Assembly (NCBI RefSeq): GCF_014851395.1
Contig: NW_024041150.1
Span: forward strand, 38,885,585 to 38,949,584
DNA length: 64,000 bases
Source: Micropterus salmoides
Lineage: Eukaryota; Chordata; Actinopteri; Centrarchiformes; Centrarchidae
Direction: 5' to 3'
Position numbers and translations under genes: made by a program. The notes beneath the pieces are model-generated. The model was not told the origin of the DNA. It did no database searches and saw only the letters and a list, made by a program, of their open reading frames with translations. Positions 10,241-21,588 of the stretch are shown here, one piece after another (position 1 is the first letter of the stretch; each line of letters starts with the position of its first letter).

Positions 10241-12131
10241 ACCTGCCTACTGCTGCCCTACTGCTGCCCTACTGCTGCCTTACTGCTGCCTTACTGCTGC
10301 CCTACTGCTGCCCTACTGCTGCCTTACTGCTGCCTAACTGCTGCCCTACTGCTGCCCTACTGCTGCCTTACTGCTGCCTTACTGCTGCCCTCCTGCTGCC
10401 TTACTGCTGCCTTACTGCTGCCCTCCTGCTGCCTTACTGCTGCCTTACTGCTGCCTACTGCTGCCCTACTGCTGCCCTACTGCTGCCCTACTGCTGCCTT
10501 ACTGCTGCCCTACTGCTGCCTTACTGATGCTTTACTGCTGCCCTATTGCTGTCCTACTGCTGCCTTACTGCTGCCTTACTGATGCCTTACTGCTGCCCTA
10601 CTGCTGTCCTACTGCTGCCTTACTGCTGCCTTACTGCTGCCTTACTGCTGCCTAACTGCTGCCCTACTGCTGCCCTACTGCTGCCTTACTGATTCCTTAC
10701 TGCTGCCCTACTGCTGCCCTACTGCTGCCTTACTGCTGCCTTACTGCTGCCTTACTGATGCCTTACTGCTGCCCTACTGCTGCCCTACTGCTGCCTTACT
10801 GCTGCCTTACTGCTGCCCTACTGCTGCCCTACTGCTGCCTTACTGCTGCCTTACTGCTGCCTTACTGATGCCCTATTGCTGCCCTACTGCTGCCCTACTG
10901 CTGCCTTACTGCTGCCTTACTTCTGCCCTACGGCTGCTTTACTGCTGCCTTACTGCCGCCCTATGCTGCTCTACTGCTGCCCTACTGCTGCCTTACTGCT
11001 GCCTTACTGCTGCCCTACTGCTGCCTTACTGCTGCCTTACTGCTGCCTTACTGCTGCCTTACTGCTGCCTTACTGCTGCCTAACTGCTGCCCTACTGCTG
11101 CCCTACTGCTGCCTTACTGATGCCTTACTGCTGCCCTACTGCTGCCCTACTGCTGCCTTACTGCTGCCTTACTGCTGCCTTACTGATGCCTAACTGCTGC
11201 CCTACTGCTGCCCTACTGCTGCCTTACTGCTGCCTAACTGCTGCCCTACTGCTGTCCTACTGCTGCCTTACTGCTGCCTTACTGATGCCCTATTGCTGCC
11301 CTACTGCTGCCCTACTGCTGCCTTACTGCTGCCTTACTTCTGCCCTACGGCTGCTTTACTGCTGCCTTACTGCCGCCCTATGCTGCCCTACTGCTGCCCT
11401 ACTGCTGCCTTACTGCTGCCTTACTTCTGCCCTACGGCTGCTTTACTGCTGCCTTACTGCCGCCCTATGCTGCTCTACTGTTGCCTTACTGCTGCCCTAC
11501 TGCTGCCTTACTGCTGCCTTACTGCTGCCCTACTGCTGCCTTACTGCTGCCTTACTGCTGCCCTACTGCTGCCTTACTGCTGCCCTACTGCTGCCTTACT
11601 GCTGCCTTACTGCTGCCTAACTGCTGCCCTACTGCTGTCCTACTGCTGCCTTACTGCTGCCTTACTGCTGCCTAACTGCTGCCTTACTGCTGCCCTACTG
11701 CTGCCTTACTGCTGCCTTACTGCTGCCTTACTGCTGCCTTACTGCTGCCCTACTGCTGCCCTACTGCTGCCTTACTGCTGCCTTACTGCTGCCCTACTTC
11801 TGCCTTACTGCTGCCCTACTGCTGCCCTACTGCTGCCTTACTGCTGCCCTACTGCTGCCCTACTGCTGCCTTACTGCTGCCTTACTGCTGCCCTATTTCT
11901 GCCCTACTGCTGCCCTACTGCTGCCTTACTGATGCCTAACTGCTGCCCTACTGCTGTCCTACTGCTGCCTTACTGCTGCCTTACTGCTGCCCTACTGCTG
12001 CCCTACTGCTGCCCTACTGCTGCCTTACTGCTGCCTTACTGCTGCCTTACTGCTGCCCTACTGCTGCCCTACTGCTGCCTTACTGCTGCCTTACTGCTGC
12101 CCTACTGCTGTCCTACTGCTGCCTTACTGCT
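10241..12131. repeat. 11-bp minisatellite array, about 170 units, with higher-order structure
   Basis: The unit is (c/t)TACTGCTGCC, with frequent alternation of C and T at the first base and rare variants (GATGCC, TTCTGCC, CGGCTGC). Because 11 is not a multiple of 3, all frames are open for long stretches and read an 11-residue repeat (LLLPYCCLTAA); these frames are not genes. A variant-rich segment, 'gatgccctattgctgcccta' through 'gccgccctatgctgct', occurs near 10868-10975 and 11284-11390 and in part near 11413-11475, so larger blocks were themselves duplicated. It lies downstream of tectorin-like copy A. Confidence 0.95.
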
Positions 12132-12488
12132 CCACACTGAGGCTCTTTCTGGTTGTTATTGTACTCGTACAGCATTAAATATCCATATTGTTGTCTGGAT
12201 GGTGCAGATCAGCACAACATAAACACAAGGCACAAAATTAGCATGATAAATAATGTAAAAATAGTTGAAGCCGTTTCCCACTTATTTGCCACCATTTCAG
12301 TGTTTATTCTACTCTATTGTGTTCTCAGCAGCGTTTGCTTTGTAATGCGCTTCAAGAATAAAAAATAAGCCGCTGAAAAAACTGCAACAACAGTAGGACA
12401 GGAGGTCATGATGCACCGGAATGAGCTCCAGTAAACCGATGTTTCCAGGTCTAACCAGCCAGTCTGATGTTTGTCAAAAGTATCTGTG

Positions 12489-12494
12489 TTTATT
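12489..12494 (-). terminator. Candidate polyadenylation signal, tectorin-like copy A
   Basis: AATAAA on the minus strand (plus strand tttatt), about 70 bases after the stop codon. It is conserved in copy B at 34242-34247. A further AATAAA on the minus strand is present near 12303. Confidence 0.4.
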
Positions 12495-12562
12495 CAGTAG
12501 CTGTCTGGTGTTGATTTCAGGTAATGAAGGTAAACACAGTGATCAGCAGAGCTGTGTCTTAC

Positions 12563-14420
12563 CTAATGTGTCCAGGCCATGGTGATGAAGGCTGAGGAGT
12601 CGGCTTCATATTGCACCCTGGCAGATCTGCGTCTCCGAGCACCTCCGTTACAAATCTGGAGGTTAAACACAGAGAGAGATTATGTCCACACTCATCCAAT
12701 CATTCTGGACTGATGCTGCTGATAGCGAGCTTTTTACCTTTTGTCTCAGCATCCTTCATTTACATTTACATTTAACTCACACTCTTTACCCAGAGAAACA
12801 GTTGCTATATATTTCAGAGGTTGCACGCCTCTGGAGCAAATAGGGGTTAAGGGTCTTGCTGCTTATTTGGGGCATATTTATTATTTATTTATTCTGAAGA
12901 GGACAGTAGAAAGGTGATAGGAAATGAGGGCAGAGAGAAAAACGAAATGGCTTGTCCTCAGCTAGAATCGACCCAGCTACATTGGGATCAGATCATGTGG
13001 GATGCGTGTTAACCACGAGGCTGCAGACGCCCTGTTGTAAGTGTATTACCTACCCGCTCTCACTCCCAAGTTGTCTCATATGGATGTATGGTCAAGATCC
13101 CTTGGTGTCAGTTTGTAACGCACTTGGAAGCCCTTTTGCATCATTGTTGATTGTTAAAAGTAGGTGGAGTATATACAAAACCCCATTTCAATAAAAACAT
13201 GAAAATAGTTTTACTGACCAGCACACTTGTTTTTTTGTAAACATAAATAAAGACAGAATTCCATGCCTGCAACAAACTCAACAAAAGTTGGGAGAGAGAA
13301 AAGTCTCCACAATAAGCAGGCTAATTGTTAGCAGGTGAGGTGTCATGATCTGTCAAAGGCTCAGTCTTTGCAAGTAAGGATGGGTCGTGGCTCACCCCTT
13401 TGTGCCAAAATTAGGAAATTGTTAGTCAGTTCAAAAGGTAACATTTTTCAACACAAGGTAGAAGAGAATTTAGGTCTTTCAAAATCAAAAGTGCTGATTG
13501 GGGAATGGGGGATATTCCAGGAGACCAGTGTTTATTTCCCGTTGGAAACAAAAAGTCAACACCGATTCTTTTTAGGTATGTTGCATAAGTTAAGTAATTT
13601 TTATGTAAATCATGTAAGTTATTTTAACCCAAACCATGCTGTTTTCTTAAACCTAACTAAATTGTTAACCACTAGTTTTATTTTGTAAGTGTAACCTGAC
13701 GTTGCATATTTATTATTACTAACTTGACTATGGAGCCCTACATGTGCAAAAGGGCATTAATAAGCGTTAATATGTGGTGAGTTGAACGTGAGAATGTGTT
13801 GGTTTTACAGTGACGAGCAGCTGCTCACATGAGTGTGTGTGGTGTGTTTGGGAGAGAGGCGTACCGGAGTGCAGCTGTTGTTCTGTTTGACACACAGGTT
13901 GAGTTTGCAGTGCAGGTAGACGTCACCAGAGTTACTAGAGAACCGGAACATGTTGAAGGAGAAGGAGTTGGACGGTCCCAGTCCGTTTCCCTTGACCTGC
14001 ACCGTCCGGTCAGTGGGGTTCGCACAGCTGCTCACAAACACATCACATCAGAGCACACTTATATTCTGGAATCAAGAATCCCATTAATTGACGAAAACCT
14101 GCTTCTGATTCACTGGGAACACAAGTGAGCAGCTAACACCACTGTGTGTGTGTCTCACCCCTTAATGATCAGGTCGTATCTTGGACTCCCGCTGGGCGAG
14201 GCCTGATTGGTTGCCCAGCAGGAGTCGGTCACTACGGTAACCAAGCCACCATCCAGCCCGTCAGTCTTTAGCTCCACCCAGATCTTCTGGTTCAGCTGGA
14301 CTTCGGTGCTCAACTCCACAGCTTGTGTGAGGCCGGCGTCGGTGTAGGCCTTCATGGTCACAGTGTAATTCCAAGGTCCAGATGTGATCTGCTGGATCAC
14401 AGAGCTGCAGAGCACACACA

Positions 14421-14467
<47 letters not shown>

Positions 14468-17400
14468 CAGCTACCAAATGCTCACAAGCTTCCTAACAAC
14501 AGGGTTCACAACACAAAGTAATTTGAATTTAAATCAACAGCCAACACTCACTGGTCCATGATTCTGAAGGCCACAGTCTTGACGTCTGGCTGAGTATAGA
14601 AGCAGGAGAAGTTGATGTAGACCTGGTCCTGGTGAGTGATGACGTCAGAGGAGCTGTTCTGGCTCTTGATGGTGTTCATGTAGAATATTTGGCTGTTGTT
14701 AATCTGCTGGGTCACAGGGATTCAGGTGCTATTACTGCATCATCGCATTTCAGCCTTAATATAAGCTTCACAGATGATCAACATTACTAGAAACCAAGGC
14801 GGTGAGAGCTGAAGCCTAACCCTCAAGAGGATCCCGGACTATAGAAGAGCAGGAGTAGCTCAGCAGAGTGCTGGAGGAGATTTGGCTGCTCGTTGAGAGT
14901 AAAGAGGTGAAGGAGAGGACCCACCGTGACCACCGCCCCACAGGTGTTGCTGCTGTTGAAGCTGAAGGTCACCATGTGGGTCTGCTCGTCTACCTGACCC
15001 GTGCAGGTCTGGTCATTGAGGTGCAAGGCCGAATAGTTGAAGCCTTTTTCCTCCAGAAGACAACCGACCAGAGTAACTGAAGCAGAGTTCTGCATGCAGA
15101 TCGTTGGATCACCTGAACGTCCAGCAGCACAGACGAGGGAAACCAACATGAAACACAGACCATGTTACAGAGAAGAGGCTCTACAATCACTCACACCATG
15201 TGGGACACAAGCAGTCAGACCATTAAATCCTGGTTTGGTGACATTTCTTTCTTTTGTATTCAGAGCTGATCTGGAGGCAGAAATAAAGGTTGGAACCAAA
15301 CTACCAGTTTTTATCTCAGCATCAGACTTTAGAAGACCTGAGGGTAAAAGTCAGGTCTGTGCTGCTGATAACAAACACTCAGTCTAACTGAGTGCTGAAC
15401 TTCTTACTGTAGTTATGAGCAGCTCTGACATCATTTCTGCCTCCTCAACAGCTCAGCTGTGTGAAACAGTTCTCCCTCTGAGAAAACCTTTGAGTCTCTG
15501 ACAATCAGGACAATTTAATCACGTGACTTCGTTGTGTGTAGCTGTCGTACCGAAAGTGCCTGCTGATATGTACGGAGAGGCAAAAATGGCCCGACAGAAG
15601 CAGCTGGGTTCACCTCCCGTGTTCTCGGCACAGAACTCGTGAGCATTGCACATCTTGCCCTGACAGAAAGCCTTAGGAGGTGCTGGGGACAGAGACAGAG
15701 AGACATGTTGAGAATAATAATTAAATCACACTAAAGACTAAAGTGCAGATGACTTACTGATGCTGTCACTAACACATAATGACTGCAAGAACACTGAAAT
15801 AAATTCTCTACAACTACTACAGTAAAAACTGTGAAAGTTTAAATTAGAGACAAAACATTTGTTTTTTCCCTTTTATTTTTATATAGCCTGCTTGCACACA
15901 TTTTTTACTTCTTTCTTTTTCTGAGTTTTAAAATATTAACGCAAATAGTAGTTTGAATTAATCTAATTTGGATGTTTAATGATCACAAAGTCAGGCTGAT
16001 AAAGCTTCACTGAATTGAGTTTATTAAAGTCTTACAGCAGCCGGCCTCTGACATCAAGTCCTCCAGTGTGTTGGAGCTGTACAGGCTGCAGGCTCTGGCG
16101 TAGGCCTCCAGGAACTGGCAGTGTAGACCGTCTGCCGGAGGATAATTGCACATAGTGTCGGTGCAAGCGGTTATGTAGGGCTCTGGGTTGGTGTAGTTGT
16201 GACAGGCGGTGAAGGGAGCCTCATTCAGGAGATTACAGCTGTTCCACAGATGTAAAGGGACAGAATGAAAGAAAGACGGATTAAGTCCAGCCAGTGTTGT
16301 GTTATAGTCTACAATTTGGAGTTAAAAACAAACAAAACTATGTTTCACGTCACACAGATGTTCTCCAGATCAAAAGGTGGATAACCTGAGTTCATTGAGA
16401 GGTTTTATCTTCCATCCCTCCTCACATCACGTCATGTCAAAGTTTCCTTGGGAAAGATATTGAACTTCAAAATGCTCCCGTGAATAATTAGTTTCTTTGA
16501 TGTGCAGTTGGCACCTTACATGCGTCATTGTATGAACATGTGTGGTGTAAACTGCTTGGATGTGGTCGTAAAACTAGAAAGGCACTTATATAAGTACAGT
16601 CCATTTACCTTTATGTAGCATGTCACTACAGAGATAAAGCGTAATACAGACAGATGTTTCATCTGCTCACCGTTCAGTCATCATGGTGCAGTTGATCGAA
16701 CTGTCAGCAGAGTCACTGTAATGCACTTCACAGCTAGGGGGCGACACACAACACAAGGTCAGGACTGTTTCCCTTGTTCATATAAAAACAGAGGCTCTTT
16801 TTGATTGTTATGGTCTCAAGCATAAAATAATAATATAGTATAGTAATATATAATAATGAAATATAGGCTTTTAATTTTTGGTTCAGTCCTCAAGTGAAAA
16901 TGCTGGAGAACCTTTCTTCTTTCTCAAGAGAAATTTAAAAGTAGTGAAAATGGTCATTGCTATGAGATAAAGAATAAAACTAAATATACAGAGTCAATCA
17001 AATAAACATTGATAGTTCAGATGTTAAGATTATTTAGGGAACTGAAGTTCAAAAACCAACTCTTGTTACATTTGAGCCCTCTCATCAACAACACTCAGTG
17101 GGTTGTGATTGATGTCTTACCCACTGGCACTGTAAGCAGCAGGGAGCCTCACTGAGCTCAAAGGAACACTGGAGTTGGCACACAAACCCTGCAGAGATGG
17201 ATCTTTTCCACCAGGTGCTGGACATGTTCAGGACAGAAAACGAGTCAGATCAGTATCAAAATGAGTCGTAAGCTGCCGCCTTCAAACTGGATGAACGCGG
17301 CAGCTCATTAAAGAACTGCAAAGTTTACATTCCTGATGCTCCAAATGAGCACTGGTGTGACATTTATTTTGTGTAGTGAGTGGGAGGATTTTAGTTTGTG

Positions 17401-20400
17401 TACCTTTTAAGTGGATCTGTGCCGTGTTGCCATCAAAGAAGACAAGCACCACCTTGTTAGACAGCACCACCTTTGCAGTGACTCCGGTTTGATCCTTAGA
17501 GAGCTCCACACCGTGAACCACCTGAGCTGTGCTGTTAAGGGTCAACGTATTCTTGTCCAGCTACATCACAGCAAAGAGACAAATTGGAGGAAACACTGAT
17601 TCAATCATCACAAACACGCAGGCTGTTTTCACAGCAACAACCACTGACTGCTTCTAACATCACTGAGAAGGAAGATGAGAGGATGGAAGGACACTGACAC
17701 ATGACTGTGGCTGCAGGCAGCTTACCCAAACTCTCCCGTCTTGGTCCACTTGAATTTGAACACCAGGCCCGTCTAGTTGCAGTGTCACACTGTCCACAAA
17801 GCTCACATCTTTACGTCGACGTTCCCGAAAGTTCCCAAGCACATGGAAGCCTGGGACAGACGAACCCGACAGTAGAGAGTACGCACACCGATCCGGGACA
17901 GAGTTCACTTGGCTGAGAAAGTCTATGACAGTAGGGCCGGTCACAGTGCAGATGGAGTCAAACACGCAGCTGATGGAGGCGAAGGGAGACAGAAACAACA
18001 ACAATCATCATTAGACAAGGCAAGCTTATTTGTATAGCTCATTTCAACAAGGTAATATAAAGTGCTTTACATATCATATAAAAAGACAATTAAAAGAGAG
18101 TTAAATAAGACTTTAATAAAAACAAGATGAAAAAGGAGAGTAAAGGTTACAGTGGCAGCAGCAAAAAGAAAAATCTTCATTGTTGATTTAAAGGAATTGA
18201 GAGTTTCAGCAGACTTGCAGTTTTCAGGGAATTTGTTTCAGATAATTGGTGCATAAAAACTGAACGCTGCTTCTCCGTGTTTAGTTTCGACTAAGGGGAC
18301 AGAAAGCAGACATGTCGCAGATGAACCTGGGTGGTTCATAACACAGCAAGAGATCTAAACCATTCAGTGCCTTATTAAATCAGTATTTTCAATAAACAAT
18401 ACAGTAGTTGAGTCGACTGATAGATAAATCCATGGACAAGCGTTTCCAAATCCTGATAAGACAAAAGTCCTTTTAATCCGCCAGTCCCCTACACCAAGAT
18501 TTGTGGCTTGGTTTGTGGTTTTTAACATAAATGATTAAAGCTGAGCGCTGACTTTTAATCATTCTTCCTTTGTTCCAAAATCAATGACTTCAGTTTGGTC
18601 TTTGTTTACTTGAAGAAAATTCCAGCACATCAAATTATTGATTTGTTCAGTGCACTTGTATGGGGTTATAGCCCCCTGTTTATATGGTAGTGTAAACCTG
18701 TGTGTCATCTGCATAATTCTAATAGCATATTTTGTTGTTTTCCATAATCTGAGCCAGTAGCAGCACGTGGATGTTAAACATAAGAGGCCCCAGAATGGAG
18801 CAACAGCTGCCTCGTCATGAGCTGTTGCTGCTGAGGGCTGCAGCCACAAGGGGTCGCTCAAAGTCATAATGTAGGTATTTATCTCCTAATATTTAATTAT
18901 TATGTTTCCACACCACTGGCTCACATGTCAACCAACAGCAGTCACTTGAAGGAATCAGCATTTGGTATTTATGATGATGATGATGATGATTATTATTTAT
19001 TTATTTATTTATTTTTAAATAACTGTGCTGTTAGAACCTTGTCCTGATGCAGATGAAGTTCTGATTGTGGGTCTATTAACATTTTCCATGGGCTCAGTAT
19101 AGTCTGCTTTAATTTCAAAGTGCGGTGAACACTGAGTTTCAACTGGGGTCTCACAGTGGAGGATAAATGCTCCATCTCCTCCATCTAACCAAATCCTTGT
19201 CTCACACTAAACAGATTGACGTGACATGTGTGGCTTTGCTGGAGACCATAAAAGGCTCTGATTTCAAGTCTGTCTGTGTTCAGCTCTCAGTCACTGAATC
19301 TCTGAGCTTTGAGGTTTATTTTCACCTCTACGTTCCTGTTCTTAAGTAACAGATATAAGCCTCATTATTTACTGATGTCTTTGCTGCATGTGAGCTGTGT
19401 TGAGTTACTGCTGATGAACATCTGCTGCTGCTTCACATTACTGTGAACGCTCTCTAATGGCGAACACTTCCCTGAATAAATAAAGTCTCATCAAGTCCCT
19501 GTAAAATCCCAACTCTGTCTTCCAAATATGAAGGACACATATTTACGTGTTGTTGCCTTGACATCGTCCAGTGCGTGGACAGCCAGTGACTCTGAGGACA
19601 GCAGTATCATCACAGGTTACACAGGAGCAGGTATCTGGATCAGAGCTCACCACTTCACCATATTTATACAAAACACCTGTGATGTGAGGGAATGGTTACT
19701 ATCAGGTTAATGTCATTGTTGACTTATTAGTTTGCTAACTGTAAGCAAAAGCAAAACATAAAAAATATTTAAAAAAATAATTAGGTTTTAAGGGTCCCTA
19801 AATAGATTTATGGAGGTAGTAGATTTGCCAACCTGAGTGTCTGCATCTGCTGACGTCTAAGAGCTGCCAAAATGTGTTAGAATTCAGTGTATCGACTGTG
19901 ATACCATTGACCATCAAACTAATCACCTAGACGGCAACAAACACAACCACTGTTACTATCACAGAGCAGAGACAACTTCAATTATAATTTTGTCTTTTCC
20001 TCTTGTTAAACAAGAGTAACAGGGAACTGTCTCTGTGTGCAGACTTTATGCAAGTATTTTTTGAGCAATATTTAGTTATTTATTATACTCACAGATGAAA
20101 TACTGCCGCCTATTATTACAGCTGTTTGTGTCCCAAAGTTAGCTAGATAGACATCACTCTATGAAGAGTCAATAAAGGAGACACTGATAGACACAGTTAG
20201 GTATTTTCCAAAAACCTTTAGGAAAGTATTTGATGATAATCTATAAATTAATTTTTGTCTGATCAAAAACACTGAACACCGGTCAATTGTAATTAGTCAT
20301 GACACTGAACAACACTCACCAGACTTCCAACACCTACTATGCATTTTATGTTGCCCGTAATAGTTGGTAAAGTCATATGGATATAATTTTCCGCATCCTT

Positions 20401-21126
20401 TGATGGAAATGGATTTATCTGAAACAGAGCCTTGCCTGCCAACAATGGAAAACCTACAATACAGTCCTGTCTGGTTTGATTGTTGAAAAGGTCAATGAAA
20501 CAGACATTTGTGGAGTTCACCTGTTGAAATCAGAGACACAACAATTACCATAACAATACTGATGAACTGCTGGTTTTACTCCAGATTCATATGTAAAGGA
20601 TGTATCAGTTGTCAGTTGACATTCACTCAGTCTGCACACATCATCTTTATACAGCTGCAGACTAAATGTAAATGATGACAGTAGGTGAAAACAAACAAAT
20701 CCTACTCACATAGATTTGTTCGTACTTCTGTCCATAAAACGTGATGGGGCATGAGCTGATGTTAAACACTGCAGGGAGGGAAAATATCTGAGCACCTGAA
20801 GACGATGGAGACACATGAGAGGTCAGAATTAGAGTACAACAACAGGGAAGGCTGCTCATTCAAAAGTTGACTTCATGAAGGAATAAAACGGGTTTTGCTA
20901 ACCAACCAAGAAGACTTTTCTTATTACATAATCAGTCACTGCTTCTTAGAAACAAAGAGATTTCAGAAGATCTCGTCACGTTTGACAGATTATCACTTAA
21001 AATCATTTTACTCTGCTCCTGAGATTGTTTGCTAATTTATTATGATGGAGTTTCAAAATGGCTGCCATGTGTGTGCTCACCTGCCAGCCCGATGAGAGCA
21101 GACAGGTAGAGCAGGGTGCAGAGCAT
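12563..21126 (-). CDS. Alpha-tectorin-like secreted VWD-C8-EGF-ZP glycoprotein, copy A
   Basis: Sixteen coding exons, all with GT-AG sites and matching phases: 21126-21081, 20795-20710, 20520-20320, 19926-19833, 19676-19547, 17969-17726, 17560-17404, 17217-17121, 16733-16671, 16238-16036, 15682-15551, 15112-14925, 14706-14552, 14404-14159, 14027-13865, 12655-12563. Total 2298 nt, 765 residues, no internal stop. Order: signal peptide (MLCTLLYLSALIGLAG, 1-16); Cys-containing N-terminal domain (17-186); VWD-like region (about 186-330, with CTVTGPTVIDF); C8 domain (about 355-440, with EAYARACSLY); EGF/TIL-like module (441-485); ZP domain (about 487-738); furin-type site ARRRRS (741-746); short tail ending FITMAWTH. 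The tail has no membrane or GPI-like hydrophobic end, so release from the cell is inferred. Teleosts have many such genes, expected in extracellular matrices or mucus; the exact role is unknown. The exon 4 donor (gttggc) is weak. The stop TAG touches a possible donor (TAG|gtaag). Confidence 0.85.
12757..12870. repeat. Interspersed element in the last intron of copy A
   Basis: It contains 'ttgcacgcctctggagcaaa', then 'taggggttaagggtcttgct'. The same family is seen at 29455-29640 and, cut by a Penelope-like insertion, at 34508-34566. It was present before the block duplication. Confidence 0.6.
13190..13500 (+). mobile_element. Deleted Tc1/mariner-type relic
   Basis: 'aggctcagtctttgcaagta', 'aggatgggtcgtggctcacc' and 'ttaggaaattgttagtcagt' match the 5' part of a fish Tc1-like element of the kind at 61985-63240. 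The transposase body is missing. It is largely absent from block B, where the matching intron is shorter. Confidence 0.55.
14412..14464. repeat. (CA)n microsatellite at the exon 14 acceptor, copy A
   Basis: A CA run with one 'caaacaca' interruption. On the coding strand it is a (TG)n tract ending about 8 bases before the exon 14 acceptor (gctctgcag). Copy B has a shorter run at 36555-36597. Confidence 0.9.
16520..16612 (+). mobile_element. SINE 3' tail in intron 9, copy A
   Basis: 'tggtgtaaactgcttggatg', then 'aaactagaaaggcacttata', then 'agtacagtccatttacc'. The match at 38496-38601 in copy B shows that the insertion came before the block duplication. Confidence 0.65.
18005..18880 (-). mobile_element. 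3' fragment of a non-LTR retrotransposon (LINE), frame-broken RT
   Basis: On the minus strand the frames contain pieces of an RT region: QIMENNK, then a YADDTQ-like site broken by shifts (MQMTHRFT), then NFLQVNKDQTEVIDFGTK, matching the fish pattern NFLQLNKDKTEV-VFG. The 3' end is near 18005 ('atttgtatagctcattt'). The same insertion is in block B at 39963-40003 and 43090-43910, split there by a later insertion. It lies in intron 5 of the tectorin-like gene. Confidence 0.7.
18966..19018. repeat. Compound microsatellite (gat)n / (att/tatt)n
   Basis: Repeated 'gatgatgat' passes into 'tattatttatttatttattt'. A related but diverged tract is at 44008-44060 in block B. Confidence 0.8.
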
Positions 21127-21146
21127 GTTGGAGGAGCCCGATCAGC

Positions 21147-21147
<1 letters not shown>

Positions 21148-21202
<55 letters not shown>
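21148..21202. repeat. (GA)n microsatellite just upstream of the start codon, copy A
   Basis: About 25 GA units with one 'ggga' interruption, lying about 20-75 bases 5' of ATG 21126. On the coding strand it reads (CT)n. Copy B has only about five units at 48981-48993. Confidence 0.9.
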
Positions 21203-21588
21203 GCTGGAAGACACACAGAAAGTCAGAGCCACATTCAAAGTTCAACACTTTTCCTGGCAAGTGGAACATGAAGCTCAGTCCAAAGACAGGGTTCATACAC
21301 ATTTTAGATTTCCATGACTTTTCCAGGTTTTTTTTTTTTTTCCCATGACCCTAAGAACCCTGCATGAATGTGAGGTTTCATGTTTCTAAAAGCTGCAGTA
21401 TTCACTCGCTCTGTGTAACAGTATTTACAACAACAGCTCAGCTATTGCAGTTGGACAATGACATCACATCTGAGCCCATCCTTTAGTCTGCAACCAACAA
21501 TTATGTTTTCATTATCTATCAATCTCCACATTATTCTCTTGATTAATCATTTGGTTTATAAAATGTCAAAAAACTGTGCCTGACATAT

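Noticed and set aside
10241..12131. CRISPR-like array
   Set aside because: There are no spacers; the units are directly contiguous and the genome is eukaryotic.
10198..12222. Long open frames (up to 309 codons) with LLLPYCCLTAA-type repeats
   Set aside because: They come from the 11-bp minisatellite, are open in every plus frame and cross the array edge without a domain.
13829..14128. Plus-strand ORFs over exons 14-15 (also 15037-15387, 36095-36610, 37174-37521)
   Set aside because: They are antisense shadows of tectorin-like exons, which have splice sites, domains and paralogs on the minus strand.
14155..14463. ORF starting with a CVCVCV run, as an independent small gene
   Set aside because: The CV run is the translated (TG)n tract in the intron. 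The rest is exon 14 of tectorin-like copy A.
19547..19612. Alternative reading of tectorin exon 5 starting at an internal acceptor (ESLAVHALDDVK)
   Set aside because: It does not fit the phase of the next exon. The longer exon 19676-19547 (phase 1 to 2) gives TCDDTAVLRVTGCP and joins correctly in both copies.
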